Shown piece by piece: positions 8,302 to 18,500 of a DNA stretch of 64,000 bases. The notes beneath the pieces were generated by a model that was not told the origin of the DNA, did no database searches, and saw only the letters and a list, made by a program, of their open reading frames with translations. The first letter of the stretch is position 1, and each line of letters opens with the position of its first letter. The stretch comes from Saccharopolyspora soli (GTDB lineage Bacteria > Actinomycetota > Actinomycetes > Mycobacteriales > Pseudonocardiaceae). The DNA is taken from assembly GCF_022678645.1 (NCBI RefSeq), contig NZ_JALBWV010000008.1, positions 124,001 through 188,000 on the forward strand, given 5' to 3'. The position numbers and the translations under genes were made by a program.

Positions 8302-11204
8302 CGCTGAGTCATCCCCTGGGGTGCAGTGGCCCGCAGGACTTCCCCGCGGCGTTGCCGCTGGTGCGGCAGGTCCTCGGCGGTCGCGGCCAGCCGCCCTTCC
8401 AGCTGCGCCGCGGCCAGTTCCAGCCGGGATCGGCATCCGGTGCGGGCGAACAGGCGGGTCAGGTGGCTTTCCACGGTCTTCTCGCTGACCCCGATCAGGG
8501 CCGCGATCCGGCGGTTGGTGAAGCCGTCGCTGACGAGGTCGATGATGCGCATCTCGGTGCTGGAGAAGGACGTCTGCCGGGTCCGCGACCGGGGCAGCGG
8601 GACACCGCGCTCCCGCATCAGGTCGTACAGCGGACCGCGTCCTCGGGTGCACCCGAAGCGGTTCGCGAGTTCGTAGTACTCCTGGTGCCAGGGCTGCGGA
8701 TCGGCGCTGAGATCGCCCACCAGCAGGTACCCCATGGCCGCCCGTGGCAGGTCGCCGCGTCGCCGGGTCAGTTCCAGGGCCTGCAGCGCCTGTTCGCGGT
8801 CGCGGTCCAGCAACGCCTGCATGAACAGCACCGCCTCCCGCGAGGAACTGGACCTGAGCTGGTCGTCCAGCGCTTCCAGTTCGGCCAGCAGGCGGTTGGC
8901 CAGCGACCGGTCCGTTTCCCGCCACGCGTACCTGATCAACCTGGTCAGCAGGCGCTCCAGACCGGCGAGCGCGCCGCGTTCGCGGTGCCGGAGGTAGTCG
9001 CGCCAGCCGACGCGGAGGGCGTCCTCGGGGTGTCCCAGGTGGTAGAGCAGACCGCACCGCGCCCAACTCACCAGGTGACCGCCAGCCATCGCGCGGGGAA
9101 TCCGGTCGAGCCATCCGGCGGCCCGCTGGAAATCGCCTCGTGTGCAGCAGATCTCGGCGGCGAACACGCGGGCCAGGTGCCGAGCGGTCCCGCCGTGGCC
9201 GTCGCGGTGGTCGGCTTCGATCCGGCGCGCCACCGACAGCGCGTTGTCCCAGTCCCCGGCGTGGTAGGCGCGCAACACCTGTTGGTAGCCCAGCAAACTC
9301 CCACCGCCCGGACGTCCGTAGTCCTCGCCGAGGATGAGCTCCAGCGCGGTGGCGTAGTCGCTCAGCGCGCCTGCCTCGCGCAGCTGCTCCTGATCGACTT
9401 CGCGCGGCGGGTCGTCGGGTTGGTGCCAGGCCGACCACGCCTGCTGGAAGTCCTGGTGGTTGCCGCTGAGCGCGTTCAGCAGCACCAGGACCTCGCCGAG
9501 GTCGACGATGCGCCGGTCCGGTTGCGGAGCTTCCCGATGCCACCGGCCGAAAACGGTGTTGATGATGGTGGCCGCCTCGCGGACCCGGCCGCCGAACATC
9601 GCGGACAGGAACCGGCGGATGTCCGCGTCGAAACCGGACGCGCCGCCCAGCGCGTCGAACATGCCGATCGAGTCCCGGATCTCGGCCGGGCGTTCCTCGT
9701 GCATCAGCGCCGACAGCCAGCAGGTGCCGATCTCCACGAGCAGCGCCATCCGCTCCCGCTCGGCGCGGTCGTCGTCGCTGGTCGCGGCGAGCACCGGCGG
9801 CGTGACCAGACCGACGTCCGCAGCAAGTTCGCGGTACTGGCCCAGCGCCATCCGCAGGCGCAGCAGGGTCCGCACCAACCGCGGCCACCGGGGGTCGGAG
9901 TGCGGCAGCCGTCGCAGCGCGCCGCGGTACCACGTCGCGGCGCGGGCCGCGTCGCAGTCCGCGATCCGGTCGGCTTCGTCGATGAGGATGTCGGCGCACA
10001 GCGGGGAATCCGGCTCCGCCCCGGCCCGCGCCAGGTGGTTGGCCAGCAGCGCCCGGTCCACCGCGGCCCCGCTCTCGACGTGGCTGAGCATCCGCTGGGC
10101 GAGCGCGGCGTGCACGGTGCGCAGCAGGTCCGGGTCGATCGCCTGCCGAACGGTGACCGCGAGCGCCGGTACCGCGAACCACAGGCGACTCTGCTCGTCG
10201 ACGCGCAGGATCCCGTCGGCGACCAGCTCGTCCAGCATCCGGCCGGTGGATTCCAGATCCTCGGCAACGGTCTCGATCACCACGGCCAGGTCGTCCACGG
10301 ACACCGGATCCCAGGTCGCCAGGATCGCGGCGAGACCATGCGGGGAGTCCCCGGAATCGCACAGCGCGCGGACGAGTTCGTGGTCCTCGGGCAGCGCTAT
10401 CGGCTCGTCCGAGGAGGACAGGCAGTAGTGGCCGTCGACCACGACCAGCCGTCCCTGCTCGTGCAGCGCTCGCACGGTGGACAGCAGGGTGCCCGGATTG
10501 CCGTACAGCGGACCGAGACCGGTGCGCAGCGCGTCGATCGTGAGCGAGTCCAGCGCCGCCCGGCCGGTAGCCGCGCCCCACTTGGACAGCAGCGCGCGAG
10601 CATCGTCGGCGGGCAGCGGCGCCAACTCGACGATCTCGTCCGCGAGATCGACGAGCTGCGCCGGAACCGGGGACGGGCGGGTCTGCGGCCGGGCCGAGAC
10701 GACCACCAGACATCCTCCCGCGCGCAGCGCTTGGACCAGCGCGCACAACGCGACCGCCACCAGCGGCTCGGTCCGGTCCACGTCTTCGACGATCACCGCG
10801 GTGCGGCGGCGCCGGGCGATGCGGATCACCGCGCGGCTCAGTTCGTGCGCCATGGCGAGCAGGTGTCGCTGCGGGTCTTCGGCGATCAGCTGCCGCCGCG
10901 AGGTCGCCTCGGCGACCGCTTCGAGCAGGTCCGGGTCGAGGCCGCGGTCCACGTACCGCCGCACCGCGTCGAGCAGCGCGTCCACCAGGCTGGTGTCCGG
11001 GTGCCGGGCAGCGCTCAGCGAGATGATTTCGAGGCCGTCCCGCCGCCAGTCGGAGGTGACCGCGTTCAGCAACGCCGTCTTCCCCTCCCCGGCGCGGCCG
11101 CGCACCACCAGCAGGGCACCGTTCCCGGTCCCGAACTCAGCCGCGCGGTCGAGCGTCGCCCGCTGCTCGTCACGGCCGAGCACCGGAACGCGTTCCCGCG
11201 CCAT
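8298..11204 (-). CDS. large LuxR-family (STAND/MalT-like) transcriptional regulator
   Basis: I start this 968-residue protein at the ATG at 11204, because GAGGAG lies 5 bases upstream and the AAA domain begins at once (VPVLGRDEQ). Walker A is GRAGEGKT with Lys42, and Walker B is in the TAVIVEDVDR segment. The middle is a helical repeat region rich in Arg and Leu. The C-terminus is a LuxR helix-turn-helix (LVSDGFTNRRIAALIGVSEKTVESHL). Such proteins bind ATP and act as signal-dependent activators. The 3' end overlaps the beta-helix/AAA gene. The gene is divergent from and paralogous to the LuxR gene starting near 11.47 kb. Confidence 0.88.
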   Translation of the reverse strand: MARERVPVLGRDEQRATLDRAAEFGTGNGALLVVRGRAGEGKTALLNAVTSDWRRDGLEIISLSAARHPDTSLVDALLDAVRRYVDRGLDPDLLEAVAEATSRRQLIAEDPQRHLLAMAHELSRAVIRIARRRRTAVIVEDVDRTEPLVAVALCALVQALRAGGCLVVVSARPQTRPSPVPAQLVDLADEIVELAPLPADDARALLSKWGAATGRAALDSLTIDALRTGLGPLYGNPGTLLSTVRALHEQGRLVVVDGHYCLSSSDEPIALPEDHELVRALCDSGDSPHGLAAILATWDPVSVDDLAVVIETVAEDLESTGRMLDELVADGILRVDEQSRLWFAVPALAVTVRQAIDPDLLRTVHAALAQRMLSHVESGAAVDRALLANHLARAGAEPDSPLCADILIDEADRIADCDAARAATWYRGALRRLPHSDPRWPRLVRTLLRLRMALGQYRELAADVGLVTPPVLAATSDDDRAERERMALLVEIGTCWLSALMHEERPAEIRDSIGMFDALGGASGFDADIRRFLSAMFGGRVREAATIINTVFGRWHREAPQPDRRIVDLGEVLVLLNALSGNHQDFQQAWSAWHQPDDPPREVDQEQLREAGALSDYATALELILGEDYGRPGGGSLLGYQQVLRAYHAGDWDNALSVARRIEADHRDGHGGTARHLARVFAAEICCTRGDFQRAAGWLDRIPRAMAGGHLVSWARCGLLYHLGHPEDALRVGWRDYLRHRERGALAGLERLLTRLIRYAWRETDRSLANRLLAELEALDDQLRSSSSREAVLFMQALLDRDREQALQALELTRRRGDLPRAAMGYLLVGDLSADPQPWHQEYYELANRFGCTRGRGPLYDLMRERGVPLPRSRTRQTSFSSTEMRIIDLVSDGFTNRRIAALIGVSEKTVESHLTRLFARTGCRSRLELAAAQLEGRLAATAEDLPHQRQRRGEVLRATAPQGMTQR

Positions 11205-11471
11205 CGGGCTCCTCACTTCGCTCTGCTGCTGTCGGGTTCTGCTGCTGTCGTGTAACAGACGGTCGTCAATGCGGTAATACAAACACCCTGAACCGGTCTT
11301 CGGATGCCTACGTTCTTGATAATGGTCCAGGCCGTGATTGCGCGGGGTAACGACGTTAGCGTCCACCTAGGTCAAGGGAGATCCCTCGCGTAAGCCACAA
11401 TGATTATCTATGGAAGCGGAGCGTTTGGGTCCGTGCACGCAGGGTTCGATGTGAAGTGGGGAGCAGGGGCG
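11205..11471. promoter_or_regulatory. divergent control region between two LuxR regulators
   Basis: The region between the two divergent starts is visibly richer in A/T than its surroundings (for example TGCGGTAATACAAAC near 11270 and CTTGATAATGG near 11315). It has a short perfect inverted repeat TAACG-A-CGTTA at 11348-11358. It must carry promoters for both genes. I cannot assign exact -10/-35 boxes with confidence. Confidence 0.45.
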
Positions 11472-14345
11472 GTGCCCCGATCGAGCACGGCGGAGGGCGG
11501 GGCGGTTCCGTCCGAATCGGCGGCGGACGTCGGTTGCGTCGCTGGTCGGGAGTCCGGGCCGCCGCGCCTGATCGGGCGCGATGACGTCGTCGCCGAAGTG
11601 GTCCGCTCCGCCCGTGACTGTTCGCCACCGTTGACCGTGCTCGTCGGAGACGCGGGCGTCGGTCGCAGCGCGGTGCTGGCCGAGGTGCGCGCCGCTCTCG
11701 CGGACGGTCCGACCAGGGTGTTGGCGCTGCGGGCCAGCGCGCACGATCAGCACACCCGCTACGGCGCGCTCTACCGACTGCTCACCGATGTGGACGGCCC
11801 CTCGGCCGGTGTCGGGCGGAGCGCGCGGATGTCCGTGCTGGGGCTGGTGGCGAAGCTCAGCGCCATCCCCGATCCGCACGACCCGCGGGCCACCACGGTG
11901 CAGTTGGCGTCGGCGGTGTTCTCCGTCGTACGTCGCCACGCGCCGATGGTGGTGCTCATCGACGACGCGCAGTGGCTGGACGAGGGAACGGCATTGCTGG
12001 TGGAGCCGTTGGTCCGGCGGTTCGTCCACGCGGGATGTTCGATCGTGCTCACTGTGCGGTCCGACGCGATGCCGAAGCCGGGCGGTTCATCCGGGGGGAT
12101 CGTCGATGCGATGCGGCGGCTGAGCGAATCCGGGCTGCTCCGCCTCGTCGCGCTGCGCCCGCTGACCCGTCGGCAAACCGGCGCGATGATCGCCGACACG
12201 CTGCGGGCCGTCCCGGATGCCCAATTGGTGCACGAACTGCACGCGGCGAGCCGGGGCAACCCGTCCGCCCTGGTGTCGGGGATCAGCTGCTACCGGGAAG
12301 TGGAGGCGCTGCGGATCACGGACCGGCACGCGTACCTGGTTCCGGCCGTCGACCGGCCGGTGCCCGCCACCTGCCACCAACTGCTGGCGCGGGTCCGCGA
12401 CTCCGGGTCGCTGGCCTGGCCGGTGGCCCGCGCGATGTCGGTCCTCGCGCCGCTCGGTCCGGCCGCGCCGCAGTTGGTGGCGGAGTGGGTCGGGTCCGAC
12501 GAGCTCGCCGTGCGGGATGCGTTGGCCCTGTTGGAAAAGCGCCACGTGCTCCTCCGGCGGCGCAGCGCCGACCGGAACGGGCCGCTCGGCTGGCGGTTCC
12601 GGATTCCGATGGTTCGGGCGTTGGTGGAGTCGTGCTTGGGGCCCTACGAACGCCGTCGGCTGTCGGCTCTGGCGGTGACCGCGATCTGGAACGGCGCGGC
12701 GCGGGCGGCGGACCCGCACTTCCTGCCCGACCGGCTGGTCGATGCGGGCAAACTGGTTGACCCCAAGCGGGCGAGCACGGAACTGCTCGCGCACGGCGGC
12801 GCGGCGATGTTCAGCGACGGTCCGCGGGCGGCCCGCTGGCTGCGCGTCGCGGCGGACCGATCGGTGAACCCGCACACCCGCGCGATGGCGTTGTTCGCGC
12901 ACACTTCCACGTGCGTGGTCCACAACCGGATGGCCGATTCCCTGGACAGCGCCCGCACCCTGCTGCGGAACCATTCCACCGAGTTGTCCGCCGACCGGCT
13001 CCAGGAGGCGTTGAACGCCTACCTCATGTCGCTGGTGAGGTGCGGCGATTACGCGGAGCTGACCCGGATCGCGGAGGATGACCCGCCGCCGATTCCCGGC
13101 GGTGCAGCCGCGCAAATCGTGGTCAAGGCGTTCGCGTTGGGCCTGCTGAAGAGGTGGGAGGAATGCTGGCGGTTGCTCAGCGGAACCCGCGAAACATGGA
13201 TTCGTGCCAACGATGTCACCGCCGATTTCGGCAACCAGCTCCGCAGCGGAGCAGGGGTGCTGCTGGGCGAGCCGGGTGAGCTGTTCCGGTACGTCGCCGA
13301 GCCGGAGCGCTGGCACACCCACGACCAGCCGCAGCACCGGTTCGAGCAGGTCCGGCACGTGATGAAGATGCTGCTCATGCTCGGCGAGCTGGACCGGGTG
13401 CAGGAGGTGATGAGCTCCTACGACCTGGTGCTGGAGCAGTTGCCCGACGCGCTGCAGTTCATGGTGCGGTGCCTGCGCGGCGACTGGTCCAAAGCGATGG
13501 ACGTCGCGCGGCGCGCCATCGCCGCCGGGACCCACCTCGGCTGCCCGGTGGAAGGACCGATGCTGCACCTCGGTGCGGCGCGGATGCTGATCGCGAGCGG
13601 CTGGCTCAACCGGGCCCGCCAGATGATCGAGCTGGGCCGCCGGTACGACCTGGAATACCTCTTCGACAGGGCCGAAGTGGCGGTGCTGTCGACGCTCGGC
13701 GAAACCGACGACGTCGTGGGACTGCTGCGGGACGGCCTCCGGAAAGCCGAGGCGAGCGGCTACGAAGTGGGCACCGAGGACATGTGGGCGGAGCTCGCGC
13801 ACCACGAACACCTGGCGGGCAACCACGAGGAGGCCAGCCAAGCGCTGGACCGCGTCCGGCGGCTGGCCGAACGGATGGGGACCGGTCGGGCCGAACTCTG
13901 CCACCTGGTCACCAGGGCGCAGTTGCTGGACGACCAGACGAGCGCCGAGGCTGCGGTGAAGCTGGCGCGGGACCGCGCGCAGCCGTACGAATCCGCACTG
14001 GTCTTCACCCGGCTAGCCGTGCACGGCTTCCGCACCACCGAACTGCTCTCCGAGGCGTACGAACTGTACGGGGAACTCGACGCGCTGCTGCTGCGCGCTC
14101 AGATGCGGCAGACGATGCGCGCGCACAACATGCCGGTGCCCGGCCGCGCCGCAACCACGAACGAGAACGAGCGGCTGCTGGCGGTCCTGGTCACCGAGGG
14201 CTTGACCAACCGCCAGCTCGCGGCGGTGTTCGGGACCACGGAGAAGAGCGTGGAAGGACGGCTGACCCGGATGTTCGCCCGCATCGGCTACCGGTCCAGA
14301 GTGGAACTCGCCGCGGCGATGCTCACCGGCGAATACCCGGGCTGA
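11472..14345 (+). CDS. large LuxR-family regulator with degenerate P-loop
   Basis: The C-terminal HTH (TEGLTNRQLAAVFGTTEKSV) and the length (957 residues) match the divergent LuxR neighbour. I choose the GTG at 11472 because GGAG sits 8 bases upstream; in-frame starts at 11451 (GTG) and 11400 (ATG, no ribosome binding site) are possible. The P-loop reads GDAGVGRS: the lysine that contacts ATP phosphate is Arg (residue 65 from this start). The Walker B segment MVVLIDDAQWLD is intact. ATP hydrolysis may therefore be weak or absent, and the protein may work as a partner or antagonist of its intact paralogue. The target genes are not visible; the T7SS locus is a plausible target. Confidence 0.85.
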   Translation: MPRSSTAEGGAVPSESAADVGCVAGRESGPPRLIGRDDVVAEVVRSARDCSPPLTVLVGDAGVGRSAVLAEVRAALADGPTRVLALRASAHDQHTRYGALYRLLTDVDGPSAGVGRSARMSVLGLVAKLSAIPDPHDPRATTVQLASAVFSVVRRHAPMVVLIDDAQWLDEGTALLVEPLVRRFVHAGCSIVLTVRSDAMPKPGGSSGGIVDAMRRLSESGLLRLVALRPLTRRQTGAMIADTLRAVPDAQLVHELHAASRGNPSALVSGISCYREVEALRITDRHAYLVPAVDRPVPATCHQLLARVRDSGSLAWPVARAMSVLAPLGPAAPQLVAEWVGSDELAVRDALALLEKRHVLLRRRSADRNGPLGWRFRIPMVRALVESCLGPYERRRLSALAVTAIWNGAARAADPHFLPDRLVDAGKLVDPKRASTELLAHGGAAMFSDGPRAARWLRVAADRSVNPHTRAMALFAHTSTCVVHNRMADSLDSARTLLRNHSTELSADRLQEALNAYLMSLVRCGDYAELTRIAEDDPPPIPGGAAAQIVVKAFALGLLKRWEECWRLLSGTRETWIRANDVTADFGNQLRSGAGVLLGEPGELFRYVAEPERWHTHDQPQHRFEQVRHVMKMLLMLGELDRVQEVMSSYDLVLEQLPDALQFMVRCLRGDWSKAMDVARRAIAAGTHLGCPVEGPMLHLGAARMLIASGWLNRARQMIELGRRYDLEYLFDRAEVAVLSTLGETDDVVGLLRDGLRKAEASGYEVGTEDMWAELAHHEHLAGNHEEASQALDRVRRLAERMGTGRAELCHLVTRAQLLDDQTSAEAAVKLARDRAQPYESALVFTRLAVHGFRTTELLSEAYELYGELDALLLRAQMRQTMRAHNMPVPGRAATTNENERLLAVLVTEGLTNRQLAAVFGTTEKSVEGRLTRMFARIGYRSRVELAAAMLTGEYPG

Positions 14346-14446
14346 CAACGTCGTCATCCCGGTCGTGCGCGCTCAACCGAGCTCCGGTCGTCCGGCTGCG
14401 GTTGGATTCCGCGGCCTGCGCGCGTCGGCGGCTATGGTGCGGTCGG

Positions 14447-15001
14447 TCATGGAGCGGGTGTGCTGTCGCGCAGCGGTTCGGCCATCAGGCGCATGGATTC
14501 TTGGGCGCCCGGGTTGAGCAGGATGTCCACGCCGTCGGGTAGCGCGTCCAGGATCCGTTCGAGCGGCAGTTGTTGCCATACCGCGGCGAGGTCTGGTCGG
14601 TGGTGTGCCGGTGAGCTGGCGACGAGGGCGCAAGTCGCTTCGTCCGGGGAAGGCGCGAGCACCAGTTCGCCGTTTTCGGTGAGGCCGAGGTCGAGCATGG
14701 AGTCCCGCAGGGTGGCGAGGAGGTCGTCGGTGTCGGATTCGCCGCGGGAGAGGGATTTCATGACGGCGTGCGTGGGGTCAGTGGGCACGTCGGGTCCGGA
14801 GGGGGTGTAGTCCGGGTTGGGGAAGAACTTTCCCGGTCGTCCTTCCTCGTCGAGCAACCATCCGCCGACCATGACCTCCGGAGGCGCTACTTGGTCCGGC
14901 TGGTCCGACTGCCACGAGGGGTCGAGGACTACAGCCCACACCGCATCGACGGTGTCGGGTTCGCTGTCTTCTGCCTCGGCTGGTTTCGGCTCGTTGTCCA
15001 T
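14447..15001 (-). CDS. SseB-like type VII secretion-associated protein
   Basis: This 184-residue protein starts at the ATG at 15001 with GGAAAG 6 bases upstream. It has an acidic N-terminus (MDNEPKPAEAEDSEPD), a WVVLDPSW-like start to the fold, a PNPDYTPS segment common in actinobacterial 'type VII secretion system-associated' proteins, and a C-terminal half of SseB-like character (LDALPDGVDILLNPGAQESMRL). The family is found beside ESX genes and polymorphic toxins in actinomycetes; its role is not established, and immunity or chaperone functions are both possible. It is the last gene of the leftward array. A 20-bp duplication just upstream separates it from the Imm35 frame. Confidence 0.7.
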   Translation of the reverse strand: MDNEPKPAEAEDSEPDTVDAVWAVVLDPSWQSDQPDQVAPPEVMVGGWLLDEEGRPGKFFPNPDYTPSGPDVPTDPTHAVMKSLSRGESDTDDLLATLRDSMLDLGLTENGELVLAPSPDEATCALVASSPAHHRPDLAAVWQQLPLERILDALPDGVDILLNPGAQESMRLMAEPLRDSTPAP

Positions 15002-15058
15002 TGGCTTTCCGTTCTGATGGTTGTGATCCGTGGTGTTCACGCCCCAAGGTCGCAAAGC

Positions 15059-15098
15059 GTCGCGAGCCGTTACCCGGAGTCGCGAGCCGTTACCCGGA
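15059..15098. repeat. perfect 20-bp tandem duplication at the 3' end of the immunity gene
   Basis: GTCGCGAGCCGTTACCCGGA occurs twice in a row, at 15059-15078 and 15079-15098. Being 20 bp long, it shifts the frame. The Imm35 stop codon (15070-15072) lies inside it. Confidence 0.95.
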
Positions 15099-15528
15099 AA
15101 GGCTCAGTGGGTTCGGGTTCGGTTGACGGGGCGGGCTTCGATGTCGAGATTCCCGCCGAGTCGCCAAAACCACCATCTGGCAAGTCATCCGGGGATGGGC
15201 GAGTGGTGCCAAGATCGCGCCATGCTCCCAGTTTCCGGCCGCTTTCTCGGACGTCTTCCAAGAACTCCATGACAGGCCGGGAAGTTGGCGGGAAAAAGGC
15301 CGGACCGCCATCCTTGGGAACCACGATCATGCTCGGAATGCAAGCCTTGTCGAAATCCCCGGTCTCCAGGAACGCGACACTGTTGAAAGGCACCGTCCAA
15401 GCTAGCTCGTGTTCGCCGACGAATTCTTCCTCGATAACTATCTTTCCAACACTTGGATGTATCAGATCGGGTCCGATCTGATCGGCAACGAATCGCGTCG
15501 CGATACCTACGACGTCTTGTTTGTTCAT
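15070..15528 (-). CDS. Imm35-type immunity protein for the C-terminal papain-fold toxin domain
   Basis: The ATG at 15528 shares its A with the TGA stop of the giant toxin gene (TGATG), the classic coupling of toxin and immunity genes. A longer frame from a GTG at 15543 exists but has no properly spaced ribosome binding site. The 152-residue protein has the Imm35/YrhB-like features: an N-terminal helix (MNKQDVVGIATRFVADQI), then a strand with the conserved Trp (HELAWTVPFNSVAFLETGD), then SMIVVPKDGGPAFFPPTS and a helix. Imm35 proteins are known from polymorphic toxin loci as neighbours of peptidase-type toxins. The C-terminal 40 residues are a Pro/Ser/Glu-rich tail that ends inside a 20-bp tandem duplication. 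The predicted role is to bind and block the papain-like domain in the producing cell. Confidence 0.72.
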   Translation of the reverse strand: MNKQDVVGIATRFVADQIGPDLIHPSVGKIVIEEEFVGEHELAWTVPFNSVAFLETGDFDKACIPSMIVVPKDGGPAFFPPTSRPVMEFLEDVRESGRKLGAWRDLGTTRPSPDDLPDGGFGDSAGISTSKPAPSTEPEPTEPFRVTARDSG

Positions 15529-18500
15529 CAGTACGGCCGCCACCTTCCCGGCTGAAATAGTTGTCCGCTTTGCATCATCGGTACGGGTTCAATCGATGGA
15601 TAGTACTGGAAGTAGGTGACGCTGTGTATGTCTGGGTCCAGCCTGCCCAGTCTTCCGGATTGGCCGTCGAGGAAAACGACGCCTCGTGGTGTGTTGATGA
15701 CGTTCATGACGTGTGCCGAACGGTCGGCGCGGTACACGATGACGTATCCCCGGCTGTTGGGGACTTGGGCTGCCATGTGGATGACCTGATCCCAGGTTTC
15801 CACGTTGACCGGCTGTGCCCAGGGGTTTCTTTGTCGAAGCGGGTGGTTTCTGTCGACGTTGGCTCCGATTCGGAGGTGCGCGGGTAGTTCCGGCGCTGGC
15901 GCATGCCTGCCGTTGAGCATCTCGTCGACCGCGATAATGGTTTGAGTGCAGTTGTATATGTCCCTGGATGGGTTGAGGTATCTCAGGTTGGGGAAATAGG
16001 TGCTGGCAAACCCGCTCGCGCCACGTGTGTCGGCGTTGATCGACGGAAGGGAGGTAATTCCGCGTACCGGCTGAGGCTGAACGTTTTCGGGTGAGACAAA
16101 CGCGCCGGAGATTGTGTTGAGGACCGAGCTAGTTCCCCGCCCGTGCACGGGAACGGCCGGGTCCGGCGCGGGATTCCTGGTCGGCGAGTCGCCGAAACGC
16201 ACGGGGCGACTGTCGTCGGTCGGCCCAAAGCCGTCGGTCCTGGAGGAGCTGTCTGAGGAAGACGTCGTGCCGCTGGTGGTGTCGACATCGCCCTGGCCCG
16301 GCGTGGTTTCGCCGGACGTGACCGCGCCGTCGGGCGTGCTGGTCGTGTTCGGCACGTCCTGAGCTGTGCTAGCCGGACCTGCGGTCGGCGGGACCTGCGC
16401 CACCGGTGGTGTGCCAGGGGTGTCCGTCCGTTGGGGTGCCAGGAAACTCGCCAACGACTGGCTCGACTCCGGCGTACCCAGGTCCGGGTTCGGCTGCGTT
16501 GCGGACCGCCCCGGTGGTTCGGTGGCCAGGTCCTGCTGGACCGGCTGTCCGCGATCGTCCACAAAAGATGATCCCAGGTCGTCTTCGGCATTCCACAGTT
16601 CCTGTTCGAAGTTCCGCAACGCCGCGTCGTAATCCGGCATCAGCGACAGGACCTGATCGGGGTCGGTCAGGGGAACGCGAACGTCTCGCAGCGACCGCAA
16701 AGCGTTCTCCACCTCGCCAAGCCGGGACAGCACGCCTTCCATTCCGGCGGGAATCGGTGCTTGCTCGATCTCGTTGATGCGATCCAGCGAGCTGATGCTG
16801 ATCCTGGACATCAACTGCCAAGCCCGGTTCGTCAACCCTTGGCCCTGCCTGGTGACGGTCTGTTGGAGGACGGAGAGGTTCGTCCATACCTGGTTGAGCC
16901 GCTCGGCGAACTCCTCGGCGCGGGGCTGCGGCGAAGCGGCCCGCTGATCTGGCAGCAGGGAGCTGTTGTGGCGGGTGGCGTTCCGGTATTCGCGGGCCAC
17001 CGCGTGGAAGGCCCGCCCGTTCAACGGCAGGTTTTCCGGCCGGTACGGGGCGCCGCGGATTTCGAACAGCACGAGGCCGTTCACCTCGTCCACGCCCATC
17101 GCGCCCATGCCGTAATCGACATCCAGATCACCGGTGTGCAACGGGTACCCGGGAGGCGGGGACATCAGATCCTTCTTGAACGCTCCCTCATTCCGGCCGT
17201 GCACGATCGAATCCAACCAGTCGACAGTCCGCGGTCCGGGGGATTTCGCGCTACCCGAGATGTCCGTGTAAGGCCGTGCGAAGACCATATCGGATTGCTT
17301 GCGCCCCAGCGCCGCCATGAAGTCCGGAACGTCCTGCCCCGGATCCGCAAGCAGCAGCCTGCGGACTTGTTGCCGGTCGGACTCGGTCAGCAACTTGTCG
17401 TGGATGGAGACGAAATCACTTCGGGAGTTCATTCGGAACAGTGCATGGACATCCCCGCCAAGCGATGTCTTGGCCTGAGCGCGTTCCAGGTACATGGCGA
17501 GCAACTCCACGAATCCGCTGGCGTTGCTCGACAAAGGTTCCGAATGCTTCTCCGCGTAGAACCGGCGGATTTTTTCAGTGTTCTTATGAATCGCCTCGGC
17601 CTGCTTCTCCGTCAGCAGTTCGTCGATGACCTTCGATATGTCGGTAAGGCCGATTCCGTAGGTCGACTGCATACGCGCTCGAAACCGGATGTCCTCGACC
17701 GTCACGGGGGTGTCCTTGCGGATGAACACCTGTCGTGTGGACCCGCTGGCCGCCGCTGACAGAGAGAAGGTCCGATCGGTCGACGTAAGCTCGCGCATCC
17801 TGGAGACCACGCCGACGATGTCCCGCATCGCCTCTTCGATCTGGCGCATGCTGGACATGGGCGACAGCACGAATTCCAGATCGGAAGGAGCGGAAATCAT
17901 CATGTCGTCGGTCTCCAGCTTCCACCCGATGCCTTCGAGCAGGACCTCGCCCCGGGAGCTGAACGGAACTCGCACCCCAGGAAGCTCCAGTTCGAATCCC
18001 ACTTCAGCAATCACCGACGGCGAGTGGTGGACGTCGGCGGACAACTGGTCGGCCAGGACTTCCAGGGACGCGGTCTCCGTCGGTGGCCCGTCAACCGGAG
18101 TGCCTGACCATCGCTGCGGGGTCGCCGTGGCCGCTGGGTGTTCGCGTGCGGTTTCTTCCGGACTGGTGGGTTCGGGTGCGGTGGGACTGGTTGGGCGTTG
18201 GGCCGACGAACCAGCGATGTGCTGCGCATGTTCCCGGCCCGCGGCCATGCCGCCGTCGGCGATCTTGGCCTTGATCTCGTTGATGGACTTGACCAGCGCT
18301 GCGTTCGCCTGCTCCGGGTTCGGTTCGTTGCGCTGGTGCAGTTCGAGCAATTCGTGCTCGTTGGCGATCAGCATTGCTCGACCGAGCACGTCGGTGTCGC
18401 GGGATTTGAATCCGAGCATGCTCTGGATCGCGTTGCGCAGGTCTGACACGTCGCTCGGGGTGTCGGCGGGCGGTGCTTCGACTTCCGAGCCGTTCTCGAT

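Noticed and set aside
5620..11277. Very long plus-strand frames (for example 5620-8307 and 8352-11255) opposite the beta-helix/AAA and LuxR genes
   Set aside because: They are shadows caused by high-GC codon bias of the minus-strand genes; they are rich in Arg, Gly, His and Val, and have no ribosome binding site or domain.
12087..13904. A 605-codon minus-strand frame opposite the second LuxR gene
   Set aside because: It is a shadow frame rich in His, Arg, Gln and Pro with no start signal.
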